A stretch of DNA of 38,327 nt from Nostoc sp. NMS4 (GTDB lineage: Bacteria; Cyanobacteriota; Cyanobacteriia; Cyanobacteriales; Nostocaceae): contig NZ_JABXKI010000077.1 in the NCBI RefSeq assembly GCF_017115095.1, forward strand, positions 1 to 38,327, given 5' to 3'. Both the position numbers and the translations under genes were made by a program. Shown here one piece after another: positions 1 to 8,814 of the stretch; positions within the stretch are counted from its first letter, which is position 1, and each line of letters opens with the position of its first letter. The notes under the pieces are model-generated. The model made no database searches. It had not been told where the DNA came from and saw only the letters and a program-made list of their open reading frames with translations.

Positions 1-470
1 AGTGAGTCAGAATGGGCTACGCTAACAGAATGAATTTTGACCGAAAAAGCGGATAGCACAGCGTAAAGCCTTCTCTTCTCCCAAAGGCAGACGCTACGCG
101 AACGAGAGGCTTCTCTTTCAGAGACGCTAACGCGAACGCCAACGGCATAACAACTCTTAGAGACGCTAGCGCGCGCGTAGCTTGCTTCCCCGCAGGGGTA
201 CGCTTAGAGCGAGTCAGACGCTCCTACGTCGCTAACGCAATGCTTACCAGCGTCTTGATTCTGACTTCTGAATTCTTCTTCATTCCTTAGCTGAAAATCA
301 ATATAGACAAGGGTGAGCAAGAAATGAGCAAGTTTTGGTCTGGAAAGTGAGTAGTAAGAGCAAATAAGCTGTGAAGCGATTAGGTAATAACCGCAGTCTT
401 TTTTGAAATCCAAATCAACTTGCTATTTCCACACCAACAGTAGAGGCTAAACACCTCAAGAAGGGCAACT
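1..470. repeat. Repeat-rich intergenic spacer
   Basis: No convincing gene is seen here. The first 240 bases are built from variants of GACGCTACGCGAACG and its relatives (near 90-105, 122-140, 161-178), mixed with AGAGGCTTCTCT-like palindromic pieces. This is the interspersed repeat type common in Nostoc-like genomes; related pieces recur near 21030-21115 and 29240-29340. The 3' end (about 410-470) carries the leader of the DUF4331 gene, with AGAAGGG as a likely ribosome binding site about 7 bases before ATG 471. Confidence 0.6.
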
Positions 471-1745
471 ATGAGAATAAATGCTCGGAGTATCACCTCT
501 TTTATACCAACTAAAGGCAGGTTACTGATAGATAAAGTAGTTCAAAATATGGTATTTCTTTCCATCAAGCGATCGCTATATTGGACTAAAGCGACTCTTT
601 TTTTTCGTCCCATAGTGGCATTTGTCGCTATTTTGCTCGTAGTCCTAACCTATGCAACCCCTACAGCTTTGGCTTCAGACCACCAGGACACAACTTTTCT
701 AGCCACTAAGCTCACTGCTGCGGATCTCACAGATTTGTTTGTGTTTGAGAGTCCGACAAACCCCAAAAATGTTGTCTTAGTGATGGATTTCGACCCTTTG
801 ATCGTTTCTGGTGAAAAAAGACCATTCGATCCAAACGTTCTTTATCAATTTAAGATTGATAACACTGGCGACAGTATTGAAGATGTCGTACTCCAATTCA
901 ATATAAATGGTAAAGGCTCACAGCAAACTGTCACAGTCCGCGGCCCATGTCGTCCAACCACAGTAGGAACAGAGTCAGCTTTGCTTCCAGTAACTTGGAC
1001 AGGGCAACTCAACCAAACATTCGCCGCATATAACGGTATGAAGTTCTTTGTTGGAACACGCAAAGACCCATTCTTTTTCGATTTGGAACAGTTCTTTAAA
1101 ATCATCCCGGATCGGAACTATAGCCTTCAACCTAATCCCAGTCCTCCCTTCACAGTTCTTTCCTTTAGACCACCGGGACAAGCAAAAGACACACTAGCTC
1201 CATTCAATGTCCACTCAATTATTGTCGAGTTACCCAGGAAACTGCTTGGTAAAGGCAAGATTGGTGCTTGGATGACAACTAGTGTTAAAACTCCTAGACT
1301 CAGAAACGGGCATTTTGCTCAGATTGAGCGGTTAGCAGTTCCAGCCCTGAATGAACTTTTTATGGACTTTAAAGCTCATAATAATAGTAATCTTCAGACA
1401 CCAACTAAAGACGCTAGCAATCAATCCCAATTCATTCAAGCCTTTGTGAAAGCGATCGGCAGACCTCAAGGTATAGCTGATGCAGTGATCTCAGTGGCAA
1501 TTCCTGATGTGATCCAAGCTGACCTTTCTAAACCTAGCGGTAGTTATTTTGGGACTCAGCTAGGCAAAAATTTTGGTGGTAGAAGACCAAAAGATGACGT
1601 AATTGATGTAACTGCATCTGTTGTCTTTGGTGACGCAGTTACAGGCATTTCTACAGGCCAAATTCCGGGGCTGACTAGCGATAATGTTGGGCCTAATAAT
1701 GCTAACTTTCTTCCTACCTTCCCCTATTTAGGTAATCCTTTGTAA
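471..1745 (+). CDS. DUF4331 domain-containing exported protein
   Basis: A 424-aa protein of the DUF4331 family. After a hydrophobic segment at about residues 45-68 ending in an ALA-type signal peptidase site, the mature part opens with SDHQDT, then the family-typical LTDLFVFESP and the VLVMDFDPL strand. It ends with the usual FPYLGNPL. The molecular role of DUF4331 is not established; members are exported beta-rich proteins. ATG 471 has a Shine-Dalgarno (AGAAGGG), but the 40-residue pre-sequence is long, and the Met at residue 27 is an alternative start. The TPR gene begins 5 nt after the stop and the NicO gene overlaps that one, so all three are likely one transcript. From context I infer a role linked to metal handling at the envelope. 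Confidence 0.85.
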   Translation: MRINARSITSFIPTKGRLLIDKVVQNMVFLSIKRSLYWTKATLFFRPIVAFVAILLVVLTYATPTALASDHQDTTFLATKLTAADLTDLFVFESPTNPKNVVLVMDFDPLIVSGEKRPFDPNVLYQFKIDNTGDSIEDVVLQFNINGKGSQQTVTVRGPCRPTTVGTESALLPVTWTGQLNQTFAAYNGMKFFVGTRKDPFFFDLEQFFKIIPDRNYSLQPNPSPPFTVLSFRPPGQAKDTLAPFNVHSIIVELPRKLLGKGKIGAWMTTSVKTPRLRNGHFAQIERLAVPALNELFMDFKAHNNSNLQTPTKDASNQSQFIQAFVKAIGRPQGIADAVISVAIPDVIQADLSKPSGSYFGTQLGKNFGGRRPKDDVIDVTASVVFGDAVTGISTGQIPGLTSDNVGPNNANFLPTFPYLGNPL

Positions 1746-1750
1746 GGTTT

Positions 1751-3163
1751 ATGCATCTACAAATACTATGGGTGTTAGTGCTGACTAGCCTACTGGTTTT
1801 ACTAAGACCCTGTGATACACAAGCGCTAAGTTTAGGCTACACCAATGGTAAGTTAGACACATATTCCTCTGCTGTGCAACTGCTGACTGTTAATTCTAGG
1901 CAGATATTACCAGTTCAGCAGTCAGATTTAGTCTTCCCCGATTATTTAGAGCGATCGCATATTATCAGCGTCTATGAGGAGAAAGTTGCCCAATCTCCCG
2001 ATTCCTCAATATTTTTACGTCTGTTAGCCGATCAATATTTGAGGCGCTTTCGAGAAATTGGAGATATAGACGATGTGTTACGAGCAGAACAAGCGGCACG
2101 TAGATCCCTGGCACTACAGCCGCGCCATAATGATGTTTCTTCTATGCTCTTAGCATCAGCTTTACTATCTCAACATCAATTTCGGTCAGCTTTAGATGTG
2201 TTAAATAATTCATCTGTTGACAATCCCAATATTGTCTCGCTCTTGGCATCAATTCAGATGGAGTTGGGTGATTATGAAGCAACTCATCAACTATTGCAGA
2301 ACCTTGCACAGGAAGAATCGAACTCTGGTCATAACGCGGTTTTAGCTCGTTATTTAGAGTTAACTGGCAATTTAGCCTCAGCGCGAAAACTGCTAGATGA
2401 AGCTATGCAGGAGATGGACTCTTTCTACACGACGAGTGCTGAAACCCGTGCTTGGTTTCATGTGCGGACTGGGGATCTGGCTTTTGCAGCCGGAGATTTT
2501 GCCCTGTCTGAGCAGCGATATCGGGAAGCTTTTGAACTCTTTCCACGGCATATAGCTGCCTTTACAGGACTAGCCCGCCTCTATGCAGCACAGCATCGAT
2601 GGCAGGATGTTCTAAATATCGCCAACCAGGGTATAGAACTGATGCCATTGGTAGAAACGCTGGGGTATAAGGCTGATGCTCAACTAGCTCTGGGAGATCA
2701 AGAAGGCGCGGTTGAAACTGAGGATTTAATCGGGGTAGTAGCTTACCTGAGCAAGGTTAAAGGCATCTACGATCGCGCAATGGCTGTCTACTACACTGAA
2801 CATGGAATCCACTTACCAGAGGCGCTACAAATTGCCCGGAGTGAAGTAGCAGTGCGAGACGATGTATATGCAGAGGATACTTTGGCTTGGGCAGCTGCGG
2901 CTAATGGGGAATGGCAAGAAGCGCAAAGGGCAGCACAACGGGCAACTCGCTTCGGAACCGAGGATGCTTTGCTGCAATTTCATGCTGGCATGATTGCACT
3001 TCACTTAGGTAAGCGTGAGGAAGCAATAAAGCGATTAACTCAAGCTGTTAGGCTCAATCCTCAATTTCATCACAAGTATGCTGATGAAGCTCGTCAAGTC
3101 TTGGCTAACTTAGTACCCTCTGTCTCTTTTCCCACTCCTAACGCTATAGGGAGTTCTTTATGA
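1751..3163 (+). CDS. Secreted tetratricopeptide-repeat protein
   Basis: A 470-aa protein with an N-terminal signal peptide (hydrophobic residues 3-20, likely cut after the TQA near residue 25), followed by degenerate TPR helices. The clearest repeats lie at about residues 140-300 (for example AAGDFALSEQRYREAFELFP) and 375-450 (the AIKRLTQAVRLNPQ helix). TPR arrays bind proteins; no catalytic motif is seen. It starts 5 nt after the DUF4331 stop, and its own stop overlaps the NicO start by 4 nt (ATGA), which suggests translational coupling. I infer a periplasmic scaffold or partner for the DUF4331 protein or the transporter. The partner cannot be told from sequence. Confidence 0.85.
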   Translation: MHLQILWVLVLTSLLVLLRPCDTQALSLGYTNGKLDTYSSAVQLLTVNSRQILPVQQSDLVFPDYLERSHIISVYEEKVAQSPDSSIFLRLLADQYLRRFREIGDIDDVLRAEQAARRSLALQPRHNDVSSMLLASALLSQHQFRSALDVLNNSSVDNPNIVSLLASIQMELGDYEATHQLLQNLAQEESNSGHNAVLARYLELTGNLASARKLLDEAMQEMDSFYTTSAETRAWFHVRTGDLAFAAGDFALSEQRYREAFELFPRHIAAFTGLARLYAAQHRWQDVLNIANQGIELMPLVETLGYKADAQLALGDQEGAVETEDLIGVVAYLSKVKGIYDRAMAVYYTEHGIHLPEALQIARSEVAVRDDVYAEDTLAWAAAANGEWQEAQRAAQRATRFGTEDALLQFHAGMIALHLGKREEAIKRLTQAVRLNPQFHHKYADEARQVLANLVPSVSFPTPNAIGSSL

Positions 3164-4647
3164 AAAAGCTACTACATTACTTGGCTTGGAGTACTGCAAT
3201 CATCACAATATGTTTATTTTGGATGCCGAGGGCGGATGCCCATCCTTTAGGCAATTTTACCATCAATCACTACGCAGGAGTGCAGGTAGCAACCAATGGT
3301 GTGGGAATTGATTATGTTCTAGACATGGCAGAGATTCCGGCTTTTCAGGAAATTAATCACTTAGATACTAATCGCGATCGCAAAGCTGAACCTGTAGAGA
3401 CAGTTCAATACCCCGAACAAAAATGCCAGGAAGTCAACTCACATCTAGAACTGTTGATCGATAAACAGCCTTTAGCACTGTCTTTGAGCAAATCAACAGT
3501 CGAATTTCCTCCAGGTGTCGGAGGATTATCTACACTGCGGCTGAGTTGTAATTTTCATGGATCAATGGAGTTAGTCGGCGCGAATCAGTTAATAGAATTT
3601 GAAGACAAGTTCTACCCGCAGCGCTTGGGCTGGCGTGAGATGACTGTGGCTGCAAATGGCGTTCCTATTCAAGGTGATTTCACCTCTTTGAGTATCACCA
3701 ACCGCTTGAGAGATTACCCCACTGAATTACTCAGCAGTCCTCTCGACCAACGTCGGATTTCCTTTAAACTCAATCCGTCTCTGACATCGAGTGAACAAGC
3801 GCCTCCGCCATCTGTTAAATCATCCAGCCGCTTAGATAATGCTTTGACAGGAAGAAGCAACGATCTCTTTACTAGCCTAATTACCCAAGAAAATCAGAAT
3901 TTCCCGACTATTCTAATAGCTCTAGCGATCGCCTTTTTATGGGGTGGTTTACACGCCCTGTCCCCTGGTCATGGAAAAACGATAGTTGGTGCTTATTTGG
4001 TGGGTTCCCGCAGTAATGCCCAACACGCCCTATTCCTGGGGCTGATTATGACGATTACCCATACTGCTGGTATATTTGCTCTCGGTCTGGTCACTCTTGG
4101 CACATCCCAGTTTATCTTGACAGAGCAATTGTACCCTTGGTTAAGTGTAGTCTCTGGTGTGCTGGTAACTGTAATTGGTCTGAATTTGTTTATCAGTCGA
4201 TTGCAAGGGACTCAAGTTTCTCATTCACACGATCATGTACATAGTCACCAACACAGCCACGACTTGCATCATCACCATGACCACAATCATGAGCATTCAC
4301 ATCTACCGCCTCACGGTGATGTAAGTTCCATGAAGTGGTCTAGCCTATTAGCGCTGGGAATTTCCGGCGGCTTGTTACCTTGTCCTTCAGCCTTAGTAGT
4401 GTTGCTAAGTGCGATCGCAATGGGACGAGTTGGCTTTGGACTAGCGCTGGTGTCTGCCTTTAGCTTAGGTCTAGCAGCCGTACTAACTGGAATCGGCTTA
4501 ATGCTAGTCTACGCCAAAAATCGGTTTGAGCATTTGCCACTCCAGATACCCAGGATCAAGATGTTACCCGTAGCAAGTGCCTTATGTATTACCCTAATTG
4601 GCTTAGGTATTACTTCCCAGGCTTTGCTTGCTCATCCCTGGAACTAG
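3160..4647 (+). CDS. NicO-family nickel/cobalt transporter
   Basis: A 495-aa polytopic membrane protein of the NicO/RcnA-like superfamily. The signal peptide ends in ADA, so the mature protein would begin HPLGN, with a histidine at its very end. A soluble, presumably periplasmic domain of about 200 residues follows. The membrane part starts near residue 245 and carries the family motif HALSPGHGKT (first His at residue 265). A histidine-rich loop at about residues 354-386 (HSHDH and HHHHDHNHEH types) is a typical metal-binding segment. A second transmembrane half holds GGLLPCPSALVVLLSA. Family knowledge says Ni2+ or Co2+ movement across the membrane; sequence alone does not settle direction or metal. 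The ATGA overlap with the TPR gene supports one operon. Confidence 0.85.
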   Translation: MKKLLHYLAWSTAIITICLFWMPRADAHPLGNFTINHYAGVQVATNGVGIDYVLDMAEIPAFQEINHLDTNRDRKAEPVETVQYPEQKCQEVNSHLELLIDKQPLALSLSKSTVEFPPGVGGLSTLRLSCNFHGSMELVGANQLIEFEDKFYPQRLGWREMTVAANGVPIQGDFTSLSITNRLRDYPTELLSSPLDQRRISFKLNPSLTSSEQAPPPSVKSSSRLDNALTGRSNDLFTSLITQENQNFPTILIALAIAFLWGGLHALSPGHGKTIVGAYLVGSRSNAQHALFLGLIMTITHTAGIFALGLVTLGTSQFILTEQLYPWLSVVSGVLVTVIGLNLFISRLQGTQVSHSHDHVHSHQHSHDLHHHHDHNHEHSHLPPHGDVSSMKWSSLLALGISGGLLPCPSALVVLLSAIAMGRVGFGLALVSAFSLGLAAVLTGIGLMLVYAKNRFEHLPLQIPRIKMLPVASALCITLIGLGITSQALLAHPWN

Positions 4648-4689
4648 ATGAAAGCACTCAGTTTTGTAAAAATAACCTAAAACAACTAT

Positions 4690-5424
4690 ATGTCACAAGC
4701 AATTAAAGAATCCATCGTCTCAGAAAACAATCTATTTCATCGCTCTACCAAGTTTTTACAAATAGCCAAGCTTAAGAGTTTAAGTGAGCATTCATTTAAT
4801 TTTTGGCAAAAATCGCTAAGACGTTCAATCCCTATTGTCTTTGCTGCGATGCCTGGGTTGGGCGTAGCCATCGCTCTATCTGTAAGTGTTATCCTGCCAT
4901 CTCAGGCATCCACTATTTCATATTCTGGTGACACAACAAATGCACCAACTTTTAACCGTCCGCAAACGGAAGGGTTTGAAAGTGGTACAAACCCACCCAC
5001 ATCACTTTCTAGTAATGGTACTGCCGTCCCTTATTACAGCCAGCCTTTCTTAGTTGATACTACTGGCTTATATAATGTTGTAGGTTCTCAAGCTTTTCTG
5101 GGCATCCAGTTCTTGTACCAAAACAGCTTCAACCCAACTACCCCATTAGTTAATTTACTTAGTGGGAATGATCCTTTCCCAGATGAAGGCACATCTAGTT
5201 TTAGCGGCTTGAGCTTAACTGCCAATAATCAATATTTCTTAGTCACTACTGGATTTGACAATAGCAATAACAGTTTTGGTACTTTTACCAATACCATTAC
5301 AGGACTTGGCAATATTACACTTGTCCCCGAACCTTCTTCAACTTCCAGCACAGTAATCTTTGGCATTCTTGGAAGCACCTTAATACTAAAACGCAAACTG
5401 AAAAAACTAAAATCTGTCAACTAA
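4690..5424 (+). CDS. PEP-CTERM sorting-domain protein
   Basis: A 244-aa exported protein. An unusually long N-terminus (about 45 residues) precedes a hydrophobic signal segment near residues 48-72 that ends in SQAS. The mature middle is rich in Asn, Ser, Thr and Phe, with no recognised enzyme domain. The C-terminus is a PEP-CTERM signal: VPEPSS at about 212-217, a hydrophobic stretch and a basic tail (KRKLKKLK). By family knowledge such proteins are processed by an exosortase and placed at the cell surface or in the extracellular matrix. It starts 42 nt after the NicO stop, so it may read through from that operon, but nothing in it suggests a metal role. Confidence 0.75.
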   Translation: MSQAIKESIVSENNLFHRSTKFLQIAKLKSLSEHSFNFWQKSLRRSIPIVFAAMPGLGVAIALSVSVILPSQASTISYSGDTTNAPTFNRPQTEGFESGTNPPTSLSSNGTAVPYYSQPFLVDTTGLYNVVGSQAFLGIQFLYQNSFNPTTPLVNLLSGNDPFPDEGTSSFSGLSLTANNQYFLVTTGFDNSNNSFGTFTNTITGLGNITLVPEPSSTSSTVIFGILGSTLILKRKLKKLKSVN

Positions 5425-5455
5425 CCTCCGAATGAATCACCCATATTCATTACTT

Positions 5456-5559
5456 ATACCAATTCTCTGTAAACTTGCACTTAATAACTGATTTCTTTCT
5501 TTGCATATTTCGCTGTTTGTTGAATAAATATTAAGTGCATCTTAATGGATAATTGGTAT
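5456..5559. repeat. MITE-like palindromic repeat
   Basis: A roughly 104-bp imperfect palindrome. The outer arms are ATACCAATT (5456-5464) and AATTGGTAT (5551-5559). Inside them is a second perfect pair, TGCACTTAATA (5476-5486) and TATTAAGTGCA (5529-5539). The ATACCAATT ends resemble small palindromic mobile repeats of Nostoc-type genomes. It lies just downstream of the PEP-CTERM gene and could also act as its terminator structure. Confidence 0.55.
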
Positions 5560-5677
5560 TAACTTAACGGAAAATCACCCGTTAATGGCTAAATCTAAAC
5601 TCCCAAAAGTAGCAATAACTAAGGAATAAGAATTAAATAATATACAATTTATGTCCCTGGTTTACCTCACCCTCAAT

Positions 5678-5700
5678 CCCTCTCCTTATAAAGGAGAGGG
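5678..5700. repeat. Perfect hairpin repeat (CCCTCTCCTT/AAGGAGAGGG)
   Basis: Two perfect 10-nt arms separated by a 3-nt ATA loop. This is the very common cyanobacterial interspersed hairpin, usually set in a CCTCACCCTCAATCCC context as here. No T-tract follows on the plus strand, so a terminator role is doubtful. Confidence 0.6.
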
Positions 5701-5826
5701 AAGCTAGAGACAGGATGAAGTTTTGCATCTTATTTAATCCATGTTCCTAAAGATAGTCGTAGTCTATCTAATTCATTGCTAGTTGTATATGATGATTTTT
5801 TCAGAAAATCTTATTTTGAGGAAAAT

Positions 5827-5937
5827 ATGAAACGATTTATCTTCATTTCTTTAATAACTGCTTTGTGCATAATCGGCTACTTTGAAATTAGCTTGTCACA
5901 GGCTGAAAAACTTTTTTGGCTGAATTTGAGTCTTTGA
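5827..5937 (+). CDS. Possible 36-aa exported small protein
   Basis: A short reading frame, MKRFIFISLITALCIIGYFE onward, with a good ribosome binding site (GAGG about 6 nt before ATG) and the shape of a signal peptide: basic start, hydrophobic core, then a short polar tail. It sits in the 560-nt gap between the PEP-CTERM gene and the STAND gene. It may be a real small secreted peptide, the truncated start of a lost gene, or chance. I recognise no homologue. The rest of this gap holds only the two repeats listed separately. Confidence 0.3.
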   Translation: MKRFIFISLITALCIIGYFEISLSQAEKLFWLNLSL

Positions 5938-5988
5938 AATCCTCCCTCACGAAATCATTTCCCACTCCGCCCTCGTAATTTTCGCTGA

Positions 5989-8196
5989 TTAGCTAATTTC
6001 TCTTTGCCATAAAATATCTGTAACTCTTGTCATCCCAGCTTTTAGATGACGGCGATAGGTACTGAAAGGCAAATCTAGTAACTCAGCTGCTTGTTCTTGC
6101 GTGGGGGCGGGATTTAAATAAGTTCGATAAACAGCGCGGTAGAGTTTTTCATCACGCGGGGATGATTGTAAGGATTCAACTGCTTGTTTCACCAGATTCT
6201 GTAAAGCGTTAATGTGTTCGGGTGAGTGCCCAGAGAAGGACTTATCGGAGAGTTGCGTGTCCTTTGGACTCTCGCTCATACTTGCTTTTGTGGCAACTTG
6301 TTCTGAGACGCTTCGCAGTACTTCGTACACGCTGCGCGATCGCACTAAGGGATTATTCTGTAATATATCGGGACAACTAAAGTTACGTAACGCATTCTGT
6401 ACCGCCTCCACAAATTCTGGCTGACTAAGAACTAACAGAGGTTCACCGACTGGAGTATTATCTACAGATTCTCCGGCAGTTGTAACCTCTTTTCGGGCCA
6501 AAATTTCCTTCCATGCGGCAGGTGATACAATTCGCCAGTCATGCCCATAAACACCATAGTGTCTTCCCTCAACTGTAAAATCGGTTTCAGAAAGTCGTGT
6601 TAAGTCGAAGTAGTTCAACATTGCTGTCCAACTATCTGCTTGGGCACAAGGTAGGAAGGTGTATGCTAACCCCGGTGTTTTCTGAAAATACTGCACAAAA
6701 TTAATGAAAATTAGACTTTGGGTGGGGGAAACAGCTTGATAGGTGTCCCGCGCCATCCAGAAGCGGAAAATAGTTGCGCCTTCGCTAGGGCGTAATGGTG
6801 CATGGGTTTGGAGATATTGCCAAGATGCAAGAGCGCCCGGATCTGCATTCAAATCTTCAACACTTGCTGTATGCAATGCCACCATCATTGCAAATCCCGC
6901 AGGTTCGGAGTGCAAGTCACGAAATACTACTATATTCTGCGGTTGGCGCTTCAACCAGTGAGCTGCTATTTTTGCTGATTCTTCGCCTTCGTATTCTGCC
7001 ACCATCCCCAGCAGTGCGGTTTTGTCAGTTTCCCGTAGTGAGTCCGTCAATAAACTACTTTGCTCACCCCAGGTGAAACAGGATCGAATCGCCGAGTTAT
7101 CCCGATGCAAAAAAATATAATCAAGTAGCACTCGATGCTTTTCTTGCCCTTGGGTTTGTCCTAGTCGTTTAGTATAATATTGACGCGCTCGGTGGTGTAA
7201 TTCCGTGTAAAATTCCGAATTACGCCAACGCAAGTCAGCAATTAAAACTTCGCGTGCTAAATCGTGGGGAAATAAACCCAATTGCCCTGATTCGATAAAC
7301 GACAGTCCCCGCAACCACTCAAATAAATCGTGAACATCAAGTATTTCCCCTAAAGAGTGAGCCTCACTAGCTAAAGTATTTTGAGGCACAGCCAATATTT
7401 GATTTAGTGCGGCTTCAGTAGTCACCCGGATCACCGCACAAGCTTCTAAAGCCATACGGTGTTGGGGCGTTGGTACTTCTTTGATGAATCTTGACAACAG
7501 TGTTTTAACAACATTGGGAGCAGATTCTGCTTGAAAAGAGATTTCTTTTCCCTGAGCAAACACCTCAGCAACCAAAGATAATGCTAGAGGGTGTCCGTGG
7601 GTAAATTCTAGAATCGCCTGGTGTTGTGTGGTGGGAATATCTCGTGTGGTGAGATAAGTTTGACTTTCTTCTGGGGTCAGGTTGCGTAGGGGCAACGTGT
7701 GCATTAAAGCTTGCCAACCTGGATCGCTACACCAACCAGATGAGAGAGGATTGCGTCCAGCAATCACAATTAAGGTATTAACAGACAAATGGGGTAAGAA
7801 TACTTCCCGCAGCCATTCATCTAACTGGGTAATAGCTTCATAAGTATCAATTAAAATTACATTACGTTCTTCTCTTTGCGCTAGCACATCCAGAGGCGAA
7901 TCTGATTCATTCAATGCCATCAACGAATGCAACGTGCTAATGAAAGATTCTGGCGCGGCTTCTATATTACGTCCTTCTACGTAGATAGTTGAGATTTTTG
8001 ACCGTTCACAAAACCGTAAAAACTGCTGCATGAGGGTTGTCTTGCCCACACCGCCAGGGCCAAAGACGTGCAAAATGTGAAAAGGTAATTCTCTTGATGC
8101 GATCGCATCAAGAAATAGCTCCAGTTCCCGCCCACGTCCTACAAATCTGCGATTTCGTTCTGCACTTAGTCGCTGTAATAGAGATGTCATTGGCAT
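5989..8196 (-). CDS. STAND-type NTPase with C-terminal helix-turn-helix
   Basis: A 735-aa AAA/STAND-type NTPase. Walker A is GPGGVGKT at residues 46-53, Walker B is VILIDTYE at about 113-120, a sensor-like strand TLIVIAGRNP follows at 141-150, and the STAND-typical GHPLAL lies at 201-206. A winged-helix-like region (about 230-330) and a long middle with no recognised repeats follow. The last 40 residues (TQEQAAELLDLPFSTYRRHL) look like a sigma-region-4/LuxR-like helix-turn-helix, which suggests DNA binding. STAND proteins use ATP-driven oligomerisation as a switch, so this is probably a signal-responsive regulator; the signal is unknown. ATG 8196 was chosen, with the Met two codons later as an alternative. 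It is not in an operon. Confidence 0.75.
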   Translation of the reverse strand: MPMTSLLQRLSAERNRRFVGRGRELELFLDAIASRELPFHILHVFGPGGVGKTTLMQQFLRFCERSKISTIYVEGRNIEAAPESFISTLHSLMALNESDSPLDVLAQREERNVILIDTYEAITQLDEWLREVFLPHLSVNTLIVIAGRNPLSSGWCSDPGWQALMHTLPLRNLTPEESQTYLTTRDIPTTQHQAILEFTHGHPLALSLVAEVFAQGKEISFQAESAPNVVKTLLSRFIKEVPTPQHRMALEACAVIRVTTEAALNQILAVPQNTLASEAHSLGEILDVHDLFEWLRGLSFIESGQLGLFPHDLAREVLIADLRWRNSEFYTELHHRARQYYTKRLGQTQGQEKHRVLLDYIFLHRDNSAIRSCFTWGEQSSLLTDSLRETDKTALLGMVAEYEGEESAKIAAHWLKRQPQNIVVFRDLHSEPAGFAMMVALHTASVEDLNADPGALASWQYLQTHAPLRPSEGATIFRFWMARDTYQAVSPTQSLIFINFVQYFQKTPGLAYTFLPCAQADSWTAMLNYFDLTRLSETDFTVEGRHYGVYGHDWRIVSPAAWKEILARKEVTTAGESVDNTPVGEPLLVLSQPEFVEAVQNALRNFSCPDILQNNPLVRSRSVYEVLRSVSEQVATKASMSESPKDTQLSDKSFSGHSPEHINALQNLVKQAVESLQSSPRDEKLYRAVYRTYLNPAPTQEQAAELLDLPFSTYRRHLKAGMTRVTDILWQREIS

Positions 8197-8503
8197 CCCT
8201 TCCTTAAATTTTACGTAGGATTACTGTTTTAAAGTATGAAGGATATTTTTGATTTATAAAATCTACTTTGAGAAAATTTATAAATTTTACATCCAAGCTT
8301 AAAGGCGCAACAAGTAAGTCTGCGTTGAAAAATCAACCTATGTGACGAAATGTAAAATCAGCCAACAGCTTATAAATCTGTGATTCTAGAGTTTTTACAA
8401 AACTAAACATACATGGGTTTTATCGTGCCGACCTACTTACTAGCGAGCCAGTATTAGATAACCTTGTTAATAGCATTGGTTTAGCTATTTAGCCGTAAGC
8501 CTC
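8197..8503. other. Intergenic region upstream of the STAND gene
   Basis: AT-rich spacer holding the leader of the STAND gene (minus strand) and the left flank of the IS200/IS605-type element. No gene, RNA or clear promoter could be fixed. The last bases, around 8493-8503 (GCCGTAAGCCT), should contain the left cleavage site of the element and hence the TAM of its TnpB, but the exact junction cannot be read without an empty site. Confidence 0.4.
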
Positions 8504-8530
8504 CCACTGAAACGGTACTCCGTTCAGTGG
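8504..8530. repeat. Left-end subterminal hairpin of the IS element
   Basis: A stem of 7 + 4 base pairs with one bulged A at 8511 and a TACT loop (8516-8519). It matches the right-end hairpin in loop sequence and in bulge position, which identifies it as the TnpA recognition hairpin of an IS200/IS605-type left end. Confidence 0.75.
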
Positions 8531-8572
8531 TGAGATATAAGGCGGTTAAAAATAACGCGACCTCCGACCAAT

Positions 8573-8752
8573 TCAATCCGTAGGATTGATAGGAAGGGGG
8601 TCAGCGTTATTTTTAACACTCTCTAGATTTGGTAATCTATCAACCCAGTCTTCTACTATCTGCGTGACTGTTTTATCCTTCATTACAGCATAAGAGCGAA
8701 GCTTGTTTAATCTGCGTTCAGACATCCTGACATTTAATCTAGTAGTCTTCAT
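8573..8752 (-). CDS. Ribbon-helix-helix (CopG/Arc-like) protein in the IS element
   Basis: A 59-aa protein, too short for most gene callers. It begins [20 protein letters not shown] and continues through [20 protein letters not shown]. This is the ribbon-helix-helix pattern: a short basic beta strand (TRLNVRM), helix A ([14 protein letters not shown]), a turn, and helix B ([13 protein letters not shown]). Such proteins are usually dimeric DNA-binding repressors or antitoxin-like regulators. It lies inside the element, between the left hairpin and tnpB, in divergent orientation with 62 nt between the two start codons. That is a natural arrangement for controlling its own and the tnpB promoter. 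The acidic/proline tail after residue 45 (PLPINPTD) is probably unstructured. The role is inferred from fold and position only. Confidence 0.75.
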   Translation of the reverse strand: MKTTRLNVRMSERRLNKLRSYAVMKDKTVTQIVEDWVDRLPNLESVKNNADPLPINPTD

Positions 8753-8814
8753 ATTTGTCTACCCGTTGTTGTCACTTTTATGGTATTATAGTCTTAATAG
8801 TTGAGGCAAGACTT
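8753..8814. promoter_or_regulatory. Divergent RHH/tnpB promoter region
   Basis: A 62-nt AT-rich spacer between two divergent start codons must hold the promoters of both genes, or at least the tnpB leader. On the plus strand there is a -10-like TATAGT (8787-8792) and a TTGTCA (8769-8774), but their spacing is short, so no promoter is firmly assigned. GAGG at 8803-8806 is the ribosome binding site that fixes the GTG start of tnpB at 8815. Confidence 0.35.

Noticed and set aside
204..413. 69-codon minus-strand frame
   Set aside because: It lies largely in repeat sequence, shows no family likeness and has no clear ribosome binding site.
8755..8814. N-terminal extension of TnpB from the ATG at 8755
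   Set aside because: The 20 extra residues are unlike any TnpB start; GTG 8815 has a good ribosome binding site and gives the family N-terminus.
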